The notes: a model not told the origin generated them from the sequence alone. DNA of 64,000 nucleotides from Mucilaginibacter pineti (GCF_900101875.1 NZ_FNAI01000001.1:62001-126000), one strand, 5' to 3'. Shown: positions 43,752 to 52,595, counted from the first letter of the stretch. Numbers and translations are program-made.

Positions 43752-45107
43752 ATGAAAAAATATATCTACCCCGCAATACTATTACTGGCAACGGCTTCGC
43801 TGTCACAGGCCCAAACTAAAATATTTGACGGCAAAACCCTCAACGGTTGGAAACGCCTTGCAGGTACTGCCGATTATAAGGTGGAAGACGGCCAGATAGT
43901 AGGCACAACCGTTATGAACTCGGGCAACACTTTCCTGGTTACCGAAAAGGAATACGGCGATTTTATATTGGAACTGGATACTAAAATAGAAAGCAAGCTT
44001 AGCAACTCGGGTGTGCAAACCCGCAGTCACTATGATGCTGCCGGTAATGGTGGTAAAGGGAAGGTTTACGGCAGGCAGTTTGAAATTGACCCATCAGATC
44101 GTAACTGGAGCGGCGGCATTTACGACGAGGGTCGGCGTGACTGGCTTTACCCCCTGGATTTGAATGCCAAGGCAAAAGATGCCTTTAAAGTTGGTGAGTT
44201 TAACCACATCAGGATTGAGTGCATTGGCAACGAAATGAAAACATGGGTTAACGGAATCCCCACTGCAGATGTGGTTGATACTGTTGATGCAAAAGGCTTT
44301 ATAGGGTTGCAGGTACATGGCATAAGCAAGGAAGAACAGGCCGGTAAAAAAGTATACTTTAAAAACTTTAACCTGCAAACAACCAACTTAAAACCCAAGC
44401 CATTCCCAAAAGATATATACGTAGTTAACCTGCAACCTAACAGCCTCTCAGCAGGCGAAAAGGCCGCTGGCTGGAAGCTTTTATATGATGGTAAAACAAA
44501 TACCGGCTGGCATGGCGCTACGCTTAAAACGTTCCCTAATCATGGCTGGGAAGTTGCAAATGGTGTTATGCACGTACTGCCGTCAACAGGTGGAGAGGAA
44601 TCGGGTGGTGGAGACGTGGTAACCAACGATAATTACAGCGCTTTCGATTTGTCTTTTGAGTTTAAACTTACGCCCGGCGCCAACAGCGGGGTTAAATACT
44701 TTGTTACGCTAAGCGAAGTTACCAAAGGTTCGGCCATTGGGTTGGAGTACCAGGTGCTGGACGATAAACTGCATCCCGATGCCAAGCTTGGCCGTGATGG
44801 CGACCGTACACTGGCCTCGTTATATGATCTGATAAAGGCCAACAAGCAGGAGCGCTTTGTACATCCCATAGGTGCCTGGAACACCGGACGAGTAGTGGTA
44901 TACCCGAACAATCATGTGGAGCATTACCTCAACGGTGTTAAAGTATTGGAGTACGAACGCGGTTCCAAAGCTTATAAGGACCTTGTAGCTATCAGCAAAT
45001 ACACTATCTGGAAAAACTTTGGCGAAGCCCCGGCAGGGCACTTGTTGCTACAAGATCATGGTAATGAAGTGTTTTTCAGAAGTATAAAAGTTAAGGAACT
45101 GAAATAG
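43752..45107 (+). CDS. Tandem DUF1080 (3-keto-disaccharide hydrolase) protein
   Basis: A protein of 451 residues with a signal peptide (MKKYIYPAILLLATASLSQA). It carries two copies of the concanavalin-like DUF1080 fold. The first is at about residues 20-205 (KIFDGKTLNGWKRLAGTADY, SNSGVQTRSHYD, EFNHIRIECIGNEMKTWVNG). The second is at about 235-451 (LLYDGKTNTGWHGATLKTF, ANSGVKYFVTLSEVTKGSAI, RVVVYPNNHVEHYLNGVKVL). DUF1080 enzymes have been shown to cleave 3-keto-glycosides, the products of partner oxidoreductases, to a keto-sugar and an aglycone or sugar. Two fused copies are longer than the usual 200-280. An alternative start (ATG at 43743) adds three residues; this one puts MKKY directly before the hydrophobic core. 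Likely works with the upstream Gfo/Idh protein in the periplasm. Confidence 0.88.
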   Translation: MKKYIYPAILLLATASLSQAQTKIFDGKTLNGWKRLAGTADYKVEDGQIVGTTVMNSGNTFLVTEKEYGDFILELDTKIESKLSNSGVQTRSHYDAAGNGGKGKVYGRQFEIDPSDRNWSGGIYDEGRRDWLYPLDLNAKAKDAFKVGEFNHIRIECIGNEMKTWVNGIPTADVVDTVDAKGFIGLQVHGISKEEQAGKKVYFKNFNLQTTNLKPKPFPKDIYVVNLQPNSLSAGEKAAGWKLLYDGKTNTGWHGATLKTFPNHGWEVANGVMHVLPSTGGEESGGGDVVTNDNYSAFDLSFEFKLTPGANSGVKYFVTLSEVTKGSAIGLEYQVLDDKLHPDAKLGRDGDRTLASLYDLIKANKQERFVHPIGAWNTGRVVVYPNNHVEHYLNGVKVLEYERGSKAYKDLVAISKYTIWKNFGEAPAGHLLLQDHGNEVFFRSIKVKELK

Positions 45108-45176
45108 GACTTTCCTTTGGACTTTTGGACAAGGGATTTTTAGATCAAGGATAAAAGACCAAATAAAATATAAAAG

Positions 45177-45328
45177 GTTGTCATTTCGATAGAGCAAGCG
45201 TGGGGCAAGAGTGAAGGGGCGAAAGAGAAACTATCTCTTGAGCGAAGCGAAAAATCTTCTACTGGATGCTAAGTCCCAATTGCTTATCGTATAAGATTTC
45301 TCACTCGTACTTCGCTCGAAATGACAAC
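45177..45328. repeat. MITE-like element with 13-bp terminal inverted repeats
   Basis: GTTGTCATTTCGA (45177-45189) and TCGAAATGACAAC (45316-45328) are perfect inverted ends of a 152-bp element. Inside, GAGCGAAGCG with AAATCTTCT, and AAGATTTCTCACTCGTACTTCGC, form further partial inverted symmetry. No coding frame is inside and no transposase is nearby, so it would be a non-autonomous element or a cruciform-type repeat. No clear target-site duplication was found. It lies between the convergent DUF1080 and GntR genes. Confidence 0.72.
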
Positions 45329-45362
45329 GGTTTTTAATTTTACACGTCTTTGGTCCGCCGAT

Positions 45363-46391
45363 TTACAACGAACTCCTCAGCGTAACGTTAAACGGTACTG
45401 CAAAATGGTCATGGCAATTGCTTAATGCAAATTCAGCTGTTTTGCTGCCCATTAGTTTGAAATTGGTTGATATGGTGGTGATACCGTCAAGGATGATCTC
45501 TTTTAGCGAGGTTTCATTATAGGAGATAACCCCAACATCTTTAGCCACTTTCAGATCTGCTGCTATGATCTTTTTGATTAATTCTACCAGGTCATCTTCG
45601 GTAAGGCTAATGTAAACCGTATCCTGCTGAATAACCTCATTGGCAAGAGAATCAACCACCCCGTAGTCAAAGGCATATTGCCGGCAAAAGTTCAGAAAAC
45701 CTTTCAGAATTTCTTTGGAGTGATAGGTTTTGCCGGGGAAAATGAGTTTTAGCGTGTGATATTTTGTTAGTTTATCCAGCAATTTTAGCAGCGCTTCATA
45801 AACATCTGAGGCAAAGTTTTCATAAATAGCCGCAAACTTACCGCCAACGCCGGGCACCAGGTTGTCCAGCAAGATCAGTTTATCTTTTGGAATGGTGTTG
45901 ATGATCTCGTGCGCTTTGGTTTCATTATCCAAAAAATGGGGGATAATGATGTATTTGGCATAATCGCTCTGGAAACTTTCGGTAATTATCTTTTTAAAAA
46001 AGTAAAAATCGTTATTGTAAATGTAAAAATCGATGGTCGCATTCTCGCCAATGGTTTCTACAAAAGCATCATAAATGATTTTTTTGTGGGCGCTTAATTT
46101 ATTGAACAGCAGGAAGATTTTAAGCGGTTTCTGAAAATCGGTATTCGAGATAAAGAAACCTTTACCGGGAACGGAACTTACGATCCCTTTGTCTTTGAGT
46201 TCTTTATAAACGCGTTCTATAGTATTGCGTGAAGTGTCAAGCGCAAAACTCAGGTCGTTAATGGATGGCAGCATATCATCCTTCACAATATCACCGCTTT
46301 CAATTGCTCTTATTATTGCATTGGAAAGCTGCAAATATTTAGGGGTGATGGAATATTCATCAATGGATAATATTTTAAGATAGTTCTTCAC
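45363..46391 (-). CDS. GntR-type regulator with sugar-binding-like effector domain
   Basis: A protein of 342 residues. The winged helix at residues about 10-75 contains YLQLSNAIIRAIESGDIVKD, LPSINDLSFALDTSRNTIER and LKDKGIVSSVPGKGFFIS, the GntR signature. Residues about 80-335 resemble the periplasmic-binding-protein effector domain of LacI-type regulators (KIFLLFNKLSAHKKIIYDAF, ITTISTNFKLMGSKTAEFAL). This chimera architecture is common in Bacteroidota sugar regulators. The start is the GTG at 46391 (MKNYLKIL...); no ATG is available close by. It could regulate the Gfo/Idh-DUF1080 genes or the cyd operon, but neither is shown. Confidence 0.9.
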   Translation of the reverse strand: MKNYLKILSIDEYSITPKYLQLSNAIIRAIESGDIVKDDMLPSINDLSFALDTSRNTIERVYKELKDKGIVSSVPGKGFFISNTDFQKPLKIFLLFNKLSAHKKIIYDAFVETIGENATIDFYIYNNDFYFFKKIITESFQSDYAKYIIIPHFLDNETKAHEIINTIPKDKLILLDNLVPGVGGKFAAIYENFASDVYEALLKLLDKLTKYHTLKLIFPGKTYHSKEILKGFLNFCRQYAFDYGVVDSLANEVIQQDTVYISLTEDDLVELIKKIIAADLKVAKDVGVISYNETSLKEIILDGITTISTNFKLMGSKTAEFALSNCHDHFAVPFNVTLRSSL

Positions 46392-46475
46392 GCTATAACT
46401 GGATTATCACAAATGTAATATTATGACGCAGTATTTTGCTTTTTTTAAGGATAGTAGGGGACGGTTCAGGCAAGA

Positions 46476-47486
46476 TTAACGTTCCTTCTTTTGAAAACTA
46501 TAATACAGATAGCCAAGTGCAGGCAATATAAACAAGCTGCCTACCATTAGTCCAATAGCCAGATCGTCGATGGTTTTACCGCTTGCATGATCGGTAAGGA
46601 GGGACATGGAGCTGCCATCTTTAAAGATGATGAACCTCGGGAAACGCGTGTGCCCTACAGCAATCAATATCATACTAACCTGGAAAGCTGCCAGTAAACG
46701 GATCCATTGCCTGTTCTTTTGTGCCGATATGATCATCCACAACCAAACCAGCGATAGTGTGGCTAATACAACCACGGTTACGCCTATCTTGTTACCAAAA
46801 ATCCAATTGGCAAGATGTACATTTTCGAAATAGGCGGCGGTGAATACCAGTGCCCCGCAAATTACAGCCGCCACGTTCATGATCTTCGCCTTTTTTATGT
46901 ACCGTTTGGTATCGGCTATTTCCTTTGATTCGCCAACAATATATATAGCAGCCAGGAAGCCGCACAAGGCCACCGTAAAAAAGCCTACAGAAACAGAAAA
47001 CCAGTTGAACCAGCTAAAAATATAAGCTCCCGCAAAGGTTTTGGCAGTAGGGTCTATTTGCCCGGATAGTGCGCTGCCAGCAATAATGCCCAAAAACAAT
47101 GGCGTTACAAAGCTGGAATAAACAAACATGTGGTTATAAAAATTCTGGGTGTTCTCGTCCTTTATGGCATCATAATTACGGAATGTGAAGGCCGTACCGC
47201 GTGCAATAATGCCCAATAAAAGGATAAGCAGGGGGATATGCAGATAAGTACACATTTCGCTGTAAATAACCGGGAAACCAACAAAAAGCACCACCACGGT
47301 TATAATAAGCCACATGTGGTTGGCTTCCCAAATTGGGCCGATGGCCTGGTACATGGTTTTGCGGGTGCGGTGTTTATTATCTGTAGAGGTAAAAAGCTCA
47401 ATAATGCCCGCGCCAAAATCGGCCCCGCCCAGTAAAAAGTAAAGGGTGATGGCGGCAAATAAAAACAGGATAACAACGTATAGCAT
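46476..47486 (-). CDS. cydB: Cytochrome bd ubiquinol oxidase subunit II
   Basis: A membrane protein of 336 residues with about nine hydrophobic segments. YFLLGGADFGAGIIELFTST, YQAIGPIWEANHMWLIITVV and SFVTPLFLGIIAGSALSGQI are CydB signatures; the conserved PIWEANHVWLI is present. CydB pairs with CydA to reduce oxygen to water without pumping protons, with high oxygen affinity. The cydA stop is 13 bases upstream, so they are one operon. Length is normal for the CIO/Bacteroidota type. No small CydX-type frame is evident behind it. Confidence 0.95.
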   Translation of the reverse strand: MLYVVILFLFAAITLYFLLGGADFGAGIIELFTSTDNKHRTRKTMYQAIGPIWEANHMWLIITVVVLFVGFPVIYSEMCTYLHIPLLILLLGIIARGTAFTFRNYDAIKDENTQNFYNHMFVYSSFVTPLFLGIIAGSALSGQIDPTAKTFAGAYIFSWFNWFSVSVGFFTVALCGFLAAIYIVGESKEIADTKRYIKKAKIMNVAAVICGALVFTAAYFENVHLANWIFGNKIGVTVVVLATLSLVWLWMIISAQKNRQWIRLLAAFQVSMILIAVGHTRFPRFIIFKDGSSMSLLTDHASGKTIDDLAIGLMVGSLFILPALGYLYYSFQKKER

Positions 47487-47499
47487 AGTCGTTGGGGGA

Positions 47500-48807
47500 T
47501 TAACGGTCGTACAATTCAGGCACCATTTGTATTTGCCTTTTTAATAAAAATATCACAAACACACTCAGCGTAAAGTATATAAACGTAAACAGGTAAAACG
47601 TGTATTGAATGCCCGGCATTTTGGTAACGGCTTCGCTGGTACGCATTACGCCCTGGATGATCCAGGGCTGCCGGCCAACTTCGGTAACCGTCCACCCGGC
47701 TTCCAGGGCAATGAAACCCGCCGGTGTGGCAACGATGAAAAGTTTAAGGAACCAGGCTTTATTAAACCAGCTTTTCTTTTTAAACAGGGCTATAAAATAA
47801 ATAATGCCAATAAACATCATTAGCGTACCAATACCCACCATTATTTGAAAAGCATAGTGCGTTATAGCCACCGGAGGCTGATCTTTAACCGGGATCTTAT
47901 CCAGTCCGTTTACGGGAGTTTTAAAATTGTCATGCACTAAAAAGCTCAGCAAGCCAGGGATTTCTAAACCATAATTTACCTTTTTAGTGGCGGTATCCGG
48001 TATGCCGCCTATTACCAGCGGGGCATATTCCTGGGTGTGGAAATATGCTTCCATAGCAGCCAGTTTTGCAGGTTGCCTTTTGGCGGCATCCTTGGCAGAT
48101 ATATCGCCGCTCAGTGGTTGCAGTATGGCTGCCGTAGCACCAAATATGATGGCTATTTTAAATGATTTGGTATGAAATTGGATATTCCTTTTCCGGTAGA
48201 TCATCAGCGCGTGAATCCCCGCCACGGCAAAGCCTGTTGCAGAGAATGCGGCAATGGTCATGTGCAGCGATTCGGAAAACCAGGCGGCATTGAACATGGC
48301 CTTAACGGGATCTATATTGGTGTATTTGCCGTCCACATAATCAAAGCCTGAGGGACTGTTCATCCAGGCATTGGCCGATACCACCAAAATTCCCGATGCT
48401 ATACCGCTCACCCCAACTACAACACCGGTAACCCAATGAAACCATGTGTTTAACTTATTCCACCCGTAAAGGAAAAAGCCGAGTGCTATAGCTTCAATGA
48501 AAAAAGCCGTACCTTCTAAAGAAAATGGCATCCCGAATATTGGCCCGGCATGTTTCATAAAGGTTGGCCATAGCAAGCCCAGCTCAAAGGAAAGCATAGT
48601 GCCCGATACAGCGCCGGTTGCAAAAAATATGGCAACGCCCTTACTCCAGGCAATGGTGATGTTTTTATAAATAGGGTCTTTGGTTTTTATCCATTTGTAA
48701 TGGGATATGGCCATAAAAACGGGCATAACCATGCCAATGCAGGAGTATATGATATGAAAACCTAATGATAAGGCCATTTGCGACCTCGCTGCAATAAAAT
48801 CGTCCAT
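47500..48807 (-). CDS. cydA: Cytochrome bd ubiquinol oxidase subunit I (short Q-loop)
   Basis: A membrane protein of 435 residues. The N-terminus MDDFIAARSQMALSLGFHII carries His18, the haem d/b595 ligand position. PFSLEGTAFFIEAIALGFFL has the conserved Glu pair, and GRQPWIIQGVMRTSEAVTK the family GRQPW motif near the C-terminus. The Q-loop region is short compared with E. coli CydA (about 520 residues), as in cyanide-insensitive-oxidase-like and Bacteroidota enzymes. It oxidises quinol and reduces oxygen under low-oxygen or stress conditions. A -7-like box (CAAAAATA on the plus strand, 48848-48855) lies 41 bases upstream, with no clear -33. cydB follows. Confidence 0.95.
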   Translation of the reverse strand: MDDFIAARSQMALSLGFHIIYSCIGMVMPVFMAISHYKWIKTKDPIYKNITIAWSKGVAIFFATGAVSGTMLSFELGLLWPTFMKHAGPIFGMPFSLEGTAFFIEAIALGFFLYGWNKLNTWFHWVTGVVVGVSGIASGILVVSANAWMNSPSGFDYVDGKYTNIDPVKAMFNAAWFSESLHMTIAAFSATGFAVAGIHALMIYRKRNIQFHTKSFKIAIIFGATAAILQPLSGDISAKDAAKRQPAKLAAMEAYFHTQEYAPLVIGGIPDTATKKVNYGLEIPGLLSFLVHDNFKTPVNGLDKIPVKDQPPVAITHYAFQIMVGIGTLMMFIGIIYFIALFKKKSWFNKAWFLKLFIVATPAGFIALEAGWTVTEVGRQPWIIQGVMRTSEAVTKMPGIQYTFYLFTFIYFTLSVFVIFLLKRQIQMVPELYDR

Positions 48808-48978
48808 ACGCTATGTGTAAATAATGGCTGAATTTAAAGCTATAATGCAAAAATAACTGTAAGTTTTATTAATTGATATTGAATATAATTAATACTTTTT
48901 GATTTTAACTTGTTGTATTAGTGCGATAAATTTATTAGCAGTTCCATTACGGCCCATGCAATTATAGGTGCGTTATCT

Positions 48979-49566
48979 TTACTTGCCTTCCAGGTTCAGA
49001 AAATCGGCAAAATGCACATTGCCATAATCGGCTATGCCGCTATGTTTATAAATGAGGCTGCCATCTCTTCCAAATACCATTGTTGTGGGTATGGTGCCGT
49101 CCATAAGCGTATCGGGCACCTGGGTTATGGAGGCGTACACCGGCAGGTCGTAACCATGTTTTTGCATAAATGCTTTGGCTTTCGGCAGGTCGTTATCAAC
49201 ATCAACCATAATGAACGCTACGGTTGGGTCGTCCTTAAACTGTTTATATAGTTTGTTGATGGCGGGCATTTCGGCCATGCAGGGCGGGCACCAGGTGGCC
49301 CAGTAGTTTACAAATACAGTTCGTGGTTTTAATTTAGCTAATGATATGGTATCGCCGTCGCTGCTTTTAAAAGTAAGATCGGGGATATTGGCAAAACTCT
49401 CATGGTGGCGTGCGTATGCTTCCACATCGGGCTGATATAGCCCAACGCCCATTAATCCCCTCAAAAAAATGCTTTTTGCATCGGCATTAACCAAAATTAT
49501 AACAGTTAAAATAAGTAATATGCCAAAGGTTATGTTTGAGGTGCTTAACTTGCTTTTTTGTTTCAT
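48979..49566 (-). CDS. TlpA/ResA-like thioredoxin, membrane-anchored
   Basis: A protein of 195 residues. After a basic start (MKQKSKLSTSNITF) comes a single membrane helix (GILLILTVIILVNA), then a thioredoxin domain whose active site is WATWCPPCMAEMPAINK (CPPC). TIPTTMVFGRDGSLIYKHSG carries the cis-Pro region. Such proteins reduce or oxidise disulphides in the periplasm, often for cytochrome c maturation or redox defence. The ATG at 49566 is chosen; an in-frame TTG at 49611 would add a 15-residue extension lacking a ribosome-binding site. It lies 171 bases upstream of cydA in the same direction. Confidence 0.9.
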   Translation of the reverse strand: MKQKSKLSTSNITFGILLILTVIILVNADAKSIFLRGLMGVGLYQPDVEAYARHHESFANIPDLTFKSSDGDTISLAKLKPRTVFVNYWATWCPPCMAEMPAINKLYKQFKDDPTVAFIMVDVDNDLPKAKAFMQKHGYDLPVYASITQVPDTLMDGTIPTTMVFGRDGSLIYKHSGIADYGNVHFADFLNLEGK

Positions 49567-49688
49567 GGTTAATAACGGCGATGTATCCCAAGGTACAAAA
49601 AAACGAAGCAATGGGATCTGCTTTTTAGATGACCCATGTAAAACCTATTCTGTTTAATATTGTTGGCTAATGTTTATAATTTTATACC

Positions 49689-50153
49689 ATGAATACTCCC
49701 GAACAAAACTTTGCCGAGCTGGGTTTAAACCTGCCGCCGGCACCAAAACCACTTGGCGTATACAAACCATGTTTAGTTGATGGTAAATATCTTTACCTGT
49801 CGGGCCACGGCACAGTACAGGACGATGGAAGTCTTATCATCGGTCGCATTGGCGAAACAATAAGTCAGGACGATGGTAAACTCGCCGCCCGCCAGGTTGG
49901 TTTAGCCATGCTGGCCACTATAAAAGCCAACATAGGCAGCCTTGATAAAGTAAAACGCGTAATAAAAGTACTGGGCATGGTTAATTGCACCGCCGATTTT
50001 GAAAAACACCCCTTTATCATAAACGGCGCCAGCGAACTTTTTGCCAAAGTTTGGGGCGAAGAAAACGGTATAGGCGTACGCAGCGCAGTAGGCATGGGCT
50101 CGCTGCCGGATAATATCCCCGTTGAAATTGAAGCCCTGTTTGAGCTGTTCTGA
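49689..50153 (+). CDS. ridA: RidA/YjgF family enamine-imine deaminase
   Basis: A protein of 154 residues. The N-terminal ELGLNLPPAPKPLGVYKPCL, YLSGHGTVQDDGSLIIGRIG and DKVKRVIKVLGMVNCTADFE are typical of the longer RidA branch (YjgF/YER057c/UK114 family, often annotated RidA family). RidA proteins hydrolyse reactive 2-aminoacrylate and related imines produced by PLP-dependent dehydratases. GVRSAVGMGSLPDNIPVEIE includes the conserved Arg-Ser/Ala-Val region that binds the substrate carboxylate, with the usual C-terminal IEALFELF. Its TGA stop lies in the first copy of a heptamer repeat. The following genes encode a D-threonine aldolase/D-serine dehydratase-like PLP enzyme and a dipeptidase, a plausible source of its substrate. 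Confidence 0.88.
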   Translation: MNTPEQNFAELGLNLPPAPKPLGVYKPCLVDGKYLYLSGHGTVQDDGSLIIGRIGETISQDDGKLAARQVGLAMLATIKANIGSLDKVKRVIKVLGMVNCTADFEKHPFIINGASELFAKVWGEENGIGVRSAVGMGSLPDNIPVEIEALFELF

Positions 50154-50223
50154 GTTCTGAGTTCTGAGTTCTGAGTTCTGAGTTCTGAGTTCTGAGTTCT
50201 GAGTTCTGAGTTCTGAGTTCTGA
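50147..50223 (+). repeat. Eleven perfect tandem copies of a 7-bp unit GTTCTGA
   Basis: The unit GTTCTGA is repeated 11 times without a mismatch (77 bases). The first copy contains the last bases of ridA and its TGA stop (50151-50153). Length variation would not alter the protein, because the stop precedes the later copies; it would change the spacing to the next gene. No other heptamer array is in the window. Confidence 0.95.
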
Positions 50224-50353
50224 TAAAATGGTTATTAAGTTAGCGAAAATCCTGTTAATCCTTTAATCCTAAAAATCATGGTTCAGACAAAAATCCCAGT
50301 TCAGAAAAAATCAGCGTAATCAAAAAAATCAACGGTCAAAAATCAACGGTAAA

Positions 50354-51460
50354 ATGAATTGGTATGAAATAGAAGACATAGAGAAACTGGATACCCCGGC
50401 TTTGGTGGTTTATCCCGATAGGGTAAAGGCTAATATTGCGCTACTTGTCAGTATGATTGATGATGTAAGCCGCTTGCGCCCGCACGTTAAAACCTATAAA
50501 AACAAAGAGGTTACCATGCTGATGCTGGAAGCGGGCATCGGCAAATTTAAATGTGCCACCATTGCCGAAGCCGAAATGCTGGGGATATGCAAAGCGCCGG
50601 ATGTACTGCTGGCCTATCAGCCGGTGGGACCAAAGCTGTACCGGTTTATAAAGCTCATCCATGCTTTCCCGAACACGAAGTTTTCATGTTTGGTTGATAA
50701 TGATATGGCTGCCAAAGAAATCTCAGATGCCGCGAAACGATATAAGATAAAGATCAACGTATACCTCGATCTGAATGTGGGCATGAACCGTACCGGGATA
50801 GCGCCCGGCTTTGAGGCCTTGCAGCTATACATGGATTGCGGCGTATTACCCGGATTAAACCCCGTAGGCCTGCATGCCTATGATGGCCATATTCACGATA
50901 CCGATCTTAAAAAACGCACCGAACGCTGCGATGTGGCTTATCATCCCGTATCAAAACTACAACAGGATCTGAAACGTAAAGGTTACCCCGAACCTGTTAT
51001 TGTTGCCGGTGGTTCGCCTACATTTCCTGTTCATGCCAAACGGGAGGCTATTGAATGTAGTCCCGGTACGTTTGTTTACTGGGATAAGGGATATCAGCTT
51101 GCCACACCTGATCAGGAATTTTTGCCCGCTGCGCTGATAGTTGCAAGGGTAATATCGTTGCCCGGAGCAACAAAATTATGTTTGGATGTTGGGCATAAAT
51201 CCGTATCGGCAGAGAACGAATTAGCCAAGCGCATCTACTTTTTAAACGCTCCTGAACTTATCCCGGTTTCACAAAGTGAGGAACATTTAGTGGTAGAAGC
51301 AGGTAAGGGCCACACCTATAAAATAGGCGATGTACTGTATGGTATTCCGCATCATGTTTGCCCCACGGTTGCTTTATATGAGCGCGCTTATCTAATTGAA
51401 AATAATGCACTTAACGGCGAGTGGCTAAATATTGCCCGCGATCGTAAGCTTACCATTTGA
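50354..51460 (+). CDS. D-threonine aldolase / D-serine dehydratase-like PLP enzyme
   Basis: A protein of 368 residues of the alanine-racemase N-terminal fold. DTPALVVYPDRVKANIALLV starts the barrel; Lys46 in RLRPHVKTYKN is the PLP Schiff base. LVDNDMAAKEISDAAKRYK and INVYLDLNVGMNRTGIAPG follow, and GLHAYDGHIHD supplies residues near PLP. In the C-terminal domain, His334 and Cys336 in GIPHHVCPTV match the H-x-C zinc site of D-serine dehydratase; D-threonine aldolases often have Asp in the second position. The zinc form therefore favours D-serine dehydratase-like chemistry, producing 2-aminoacrylate, the substrate of RidA. A dipeptidase gene follows after 15 bases. The substrate remains unproven. 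Confidence 0.85.
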   Translation: MNWYEIEDIEKLDTPALVVYPDRVKANIALLVSMIDDVSRLRPHVKTYKNKEVTMLMLEAGIGKFKCATIAEAEMLGICKAPDVLLAYQPVGPKLYRFIKLIHAFPNTKFSCLVDNDMAAKEISDAAKRYKIKINVYLDLNVGMNRTGIAPGFEALQLYMDCGVLPGLNPVGLHAYDGHIHDTDLKKRTERCDVAYHPVSKLQQDLKRKGYPEPVIVAGGSPTFPVHAKREAIECSPGTFVYWDKGYQLATPDQEFLPAALIVARVISLPGATKLCLDVGHKSVSAENELAKRIYFLNAPELIPVSQSEEHLVVEAGKGHTYKIGDVLYGIPHHVCPTVALYERAYLIENNALNGEWLNIARDRKLTI

Positions 51461-51475
51461 CAAATAAAATACAAG

Positions 51476-52579
51476 ATGTTTATAATAGATGCCCATTTAG
51501 ACCTGAGTATGAATGCCCTGGAGTGGAACCGTGATCTCACCCGTCCGCTCAGTGAGTTGAACCAGCGCGAGAATGGCCTCTCCGATAAACCCGACCGTGC
51601 GAAAGCCACCGTATCATTACCTGAATTACGTAAGGGAAAAATTGGTTTGGTAGTAGCAACCCAGATAGCCCGTTATGTAGCACCGGATAATCCTTTACCC
51701 GGCTGGCATTCACCCGCGCAGGCCTGGGCGCAAACGCAGGGGCAGCTTGCCTGGTACAAGGCTATGGAAGAAGCCGGCGAAATGGTACAGGTAAATGACC
51801 TCGCCTCGCTGGAAAAACAGCTTGCTTTATGGAACGATGGCGCATCTGCCCACAACAAACCCATTGGCTATATTTTAAGTTTGGAAGGTGCCGATTCAAT
51901 TGTTACTATAGATCATTTGGAGCGTGCCTATGATTATGGCCTGCGTGCTGTAGGCCCCGCGCATTACGGCCCCGGCAGGTATGCGCAAGGTACGGATGCA
52001 ACTGGCCAAATGGGCGAAAAAGGCCGGGAGCTATTGAAAGAAATGGAGCGGTTAAACATTATTTTAGATGCCACCCATTTATGCGACGATAGCTTTTGGG
52101 AAGCGCTGGATAACTTTAACGGCCATGTTTGGGCCAGCCACAACAATTGCCGTGCGCTGGTAAACCACAATCGCCAATACAGCGACGAAATGATAAAAGC
52201 CCTCATAGACCGCGGCGCTGTAATTGGTGCTGCGCTGGATGCCTGGATGATGGTGCCGGGCTGGGTGAGGGGACAATCTACCCCAAAGGGCATGAACTGC
52301 AACCTGGAGGTAATGGTAAACCATATAGACCATATTTGCCAGATAGCGGGCAACGCCAATCACGTAGGCATGGGCACCGATCTGGATGGCGCATTCGGGC
52401 GCGAGCAATGCCCGTATGACCTTGAAACCATCGCCGACTTGCAAAAGGTTCCCGGCTTACTAAAAAAACGGGGTTATACAGATGCCGATATTGAAAACAT
52501 GATGCATGGTAACTGGTTAAGGTTTTTAAGAAAGGCATGGGGAACTTCAATAAACCCACGACACGGGAGAGGGCTTTAG
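51476..52579 (+). CDS. Membrane dipeptidase (M19, renal dipeptidase type)
   Basis: A protein of 367 residues of the amidohydrolase-fold M19 family. FIIDAHLDLSMNA gives the first metal pair (His7-x-Asp9), LSLEGADSI the bridging Glu, ILDATHLCDDSFWEAL and VWASHNNCRAL further His ligands, and VGMGTDLDGAFG the catalytic Asp segment. These enzymes cleave dipeptides, often with a D-residue at the C-terminus. No signal peptide is visible, so the protein is cytoplasmic. It is the last gene of a probable operon with the D-threonine aldolase-like gene (gap 15 bases), which fits release of D-amino acids that are then consumed. The RidA gene lies a little upstream behind the heptamer array. Confidence 0.9.
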   Translation: MFIIDAHLDLSMNALEWNRDLTRPLSELNQRENGLSDKPDRAKATVSLPELRKGKIGLVVATQIARYVAPDNPLPGWHSPAQAWAQTQGQLAWYKAMEEAGEMVQVNDLASLEKQLALWNDGASAHNKPIGYILSLEGADSIVTIDHLERAYDYGLRAVGPAHYGPGRYAQGTDATGQMGEKGRELLKEMERLNIILDATHLCDDSFWEALDNFNGHVWASHNNCRALVNHNRQYSDEMIKALIDRGAVIGAALDAWMMVPGWVRGQSTPKGMNCNLEVMVNHIDHICQIAGNANHVGMGTDLDGAFGREQCPYDLETIADLQKVPGLLKKRGYTDADIENMMHGNWLRFLRKAWGTSINPRHGRGL

Positions 52580-52595
52580 TATTTCCAATTTAAAA

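Noticed and set aside
50147..50223. Heptamer array considered as a CRISPR array
   Set aside because: The unit is 7 bp with no spacers; CRISPR repeats are longer and separated by unique spacers.
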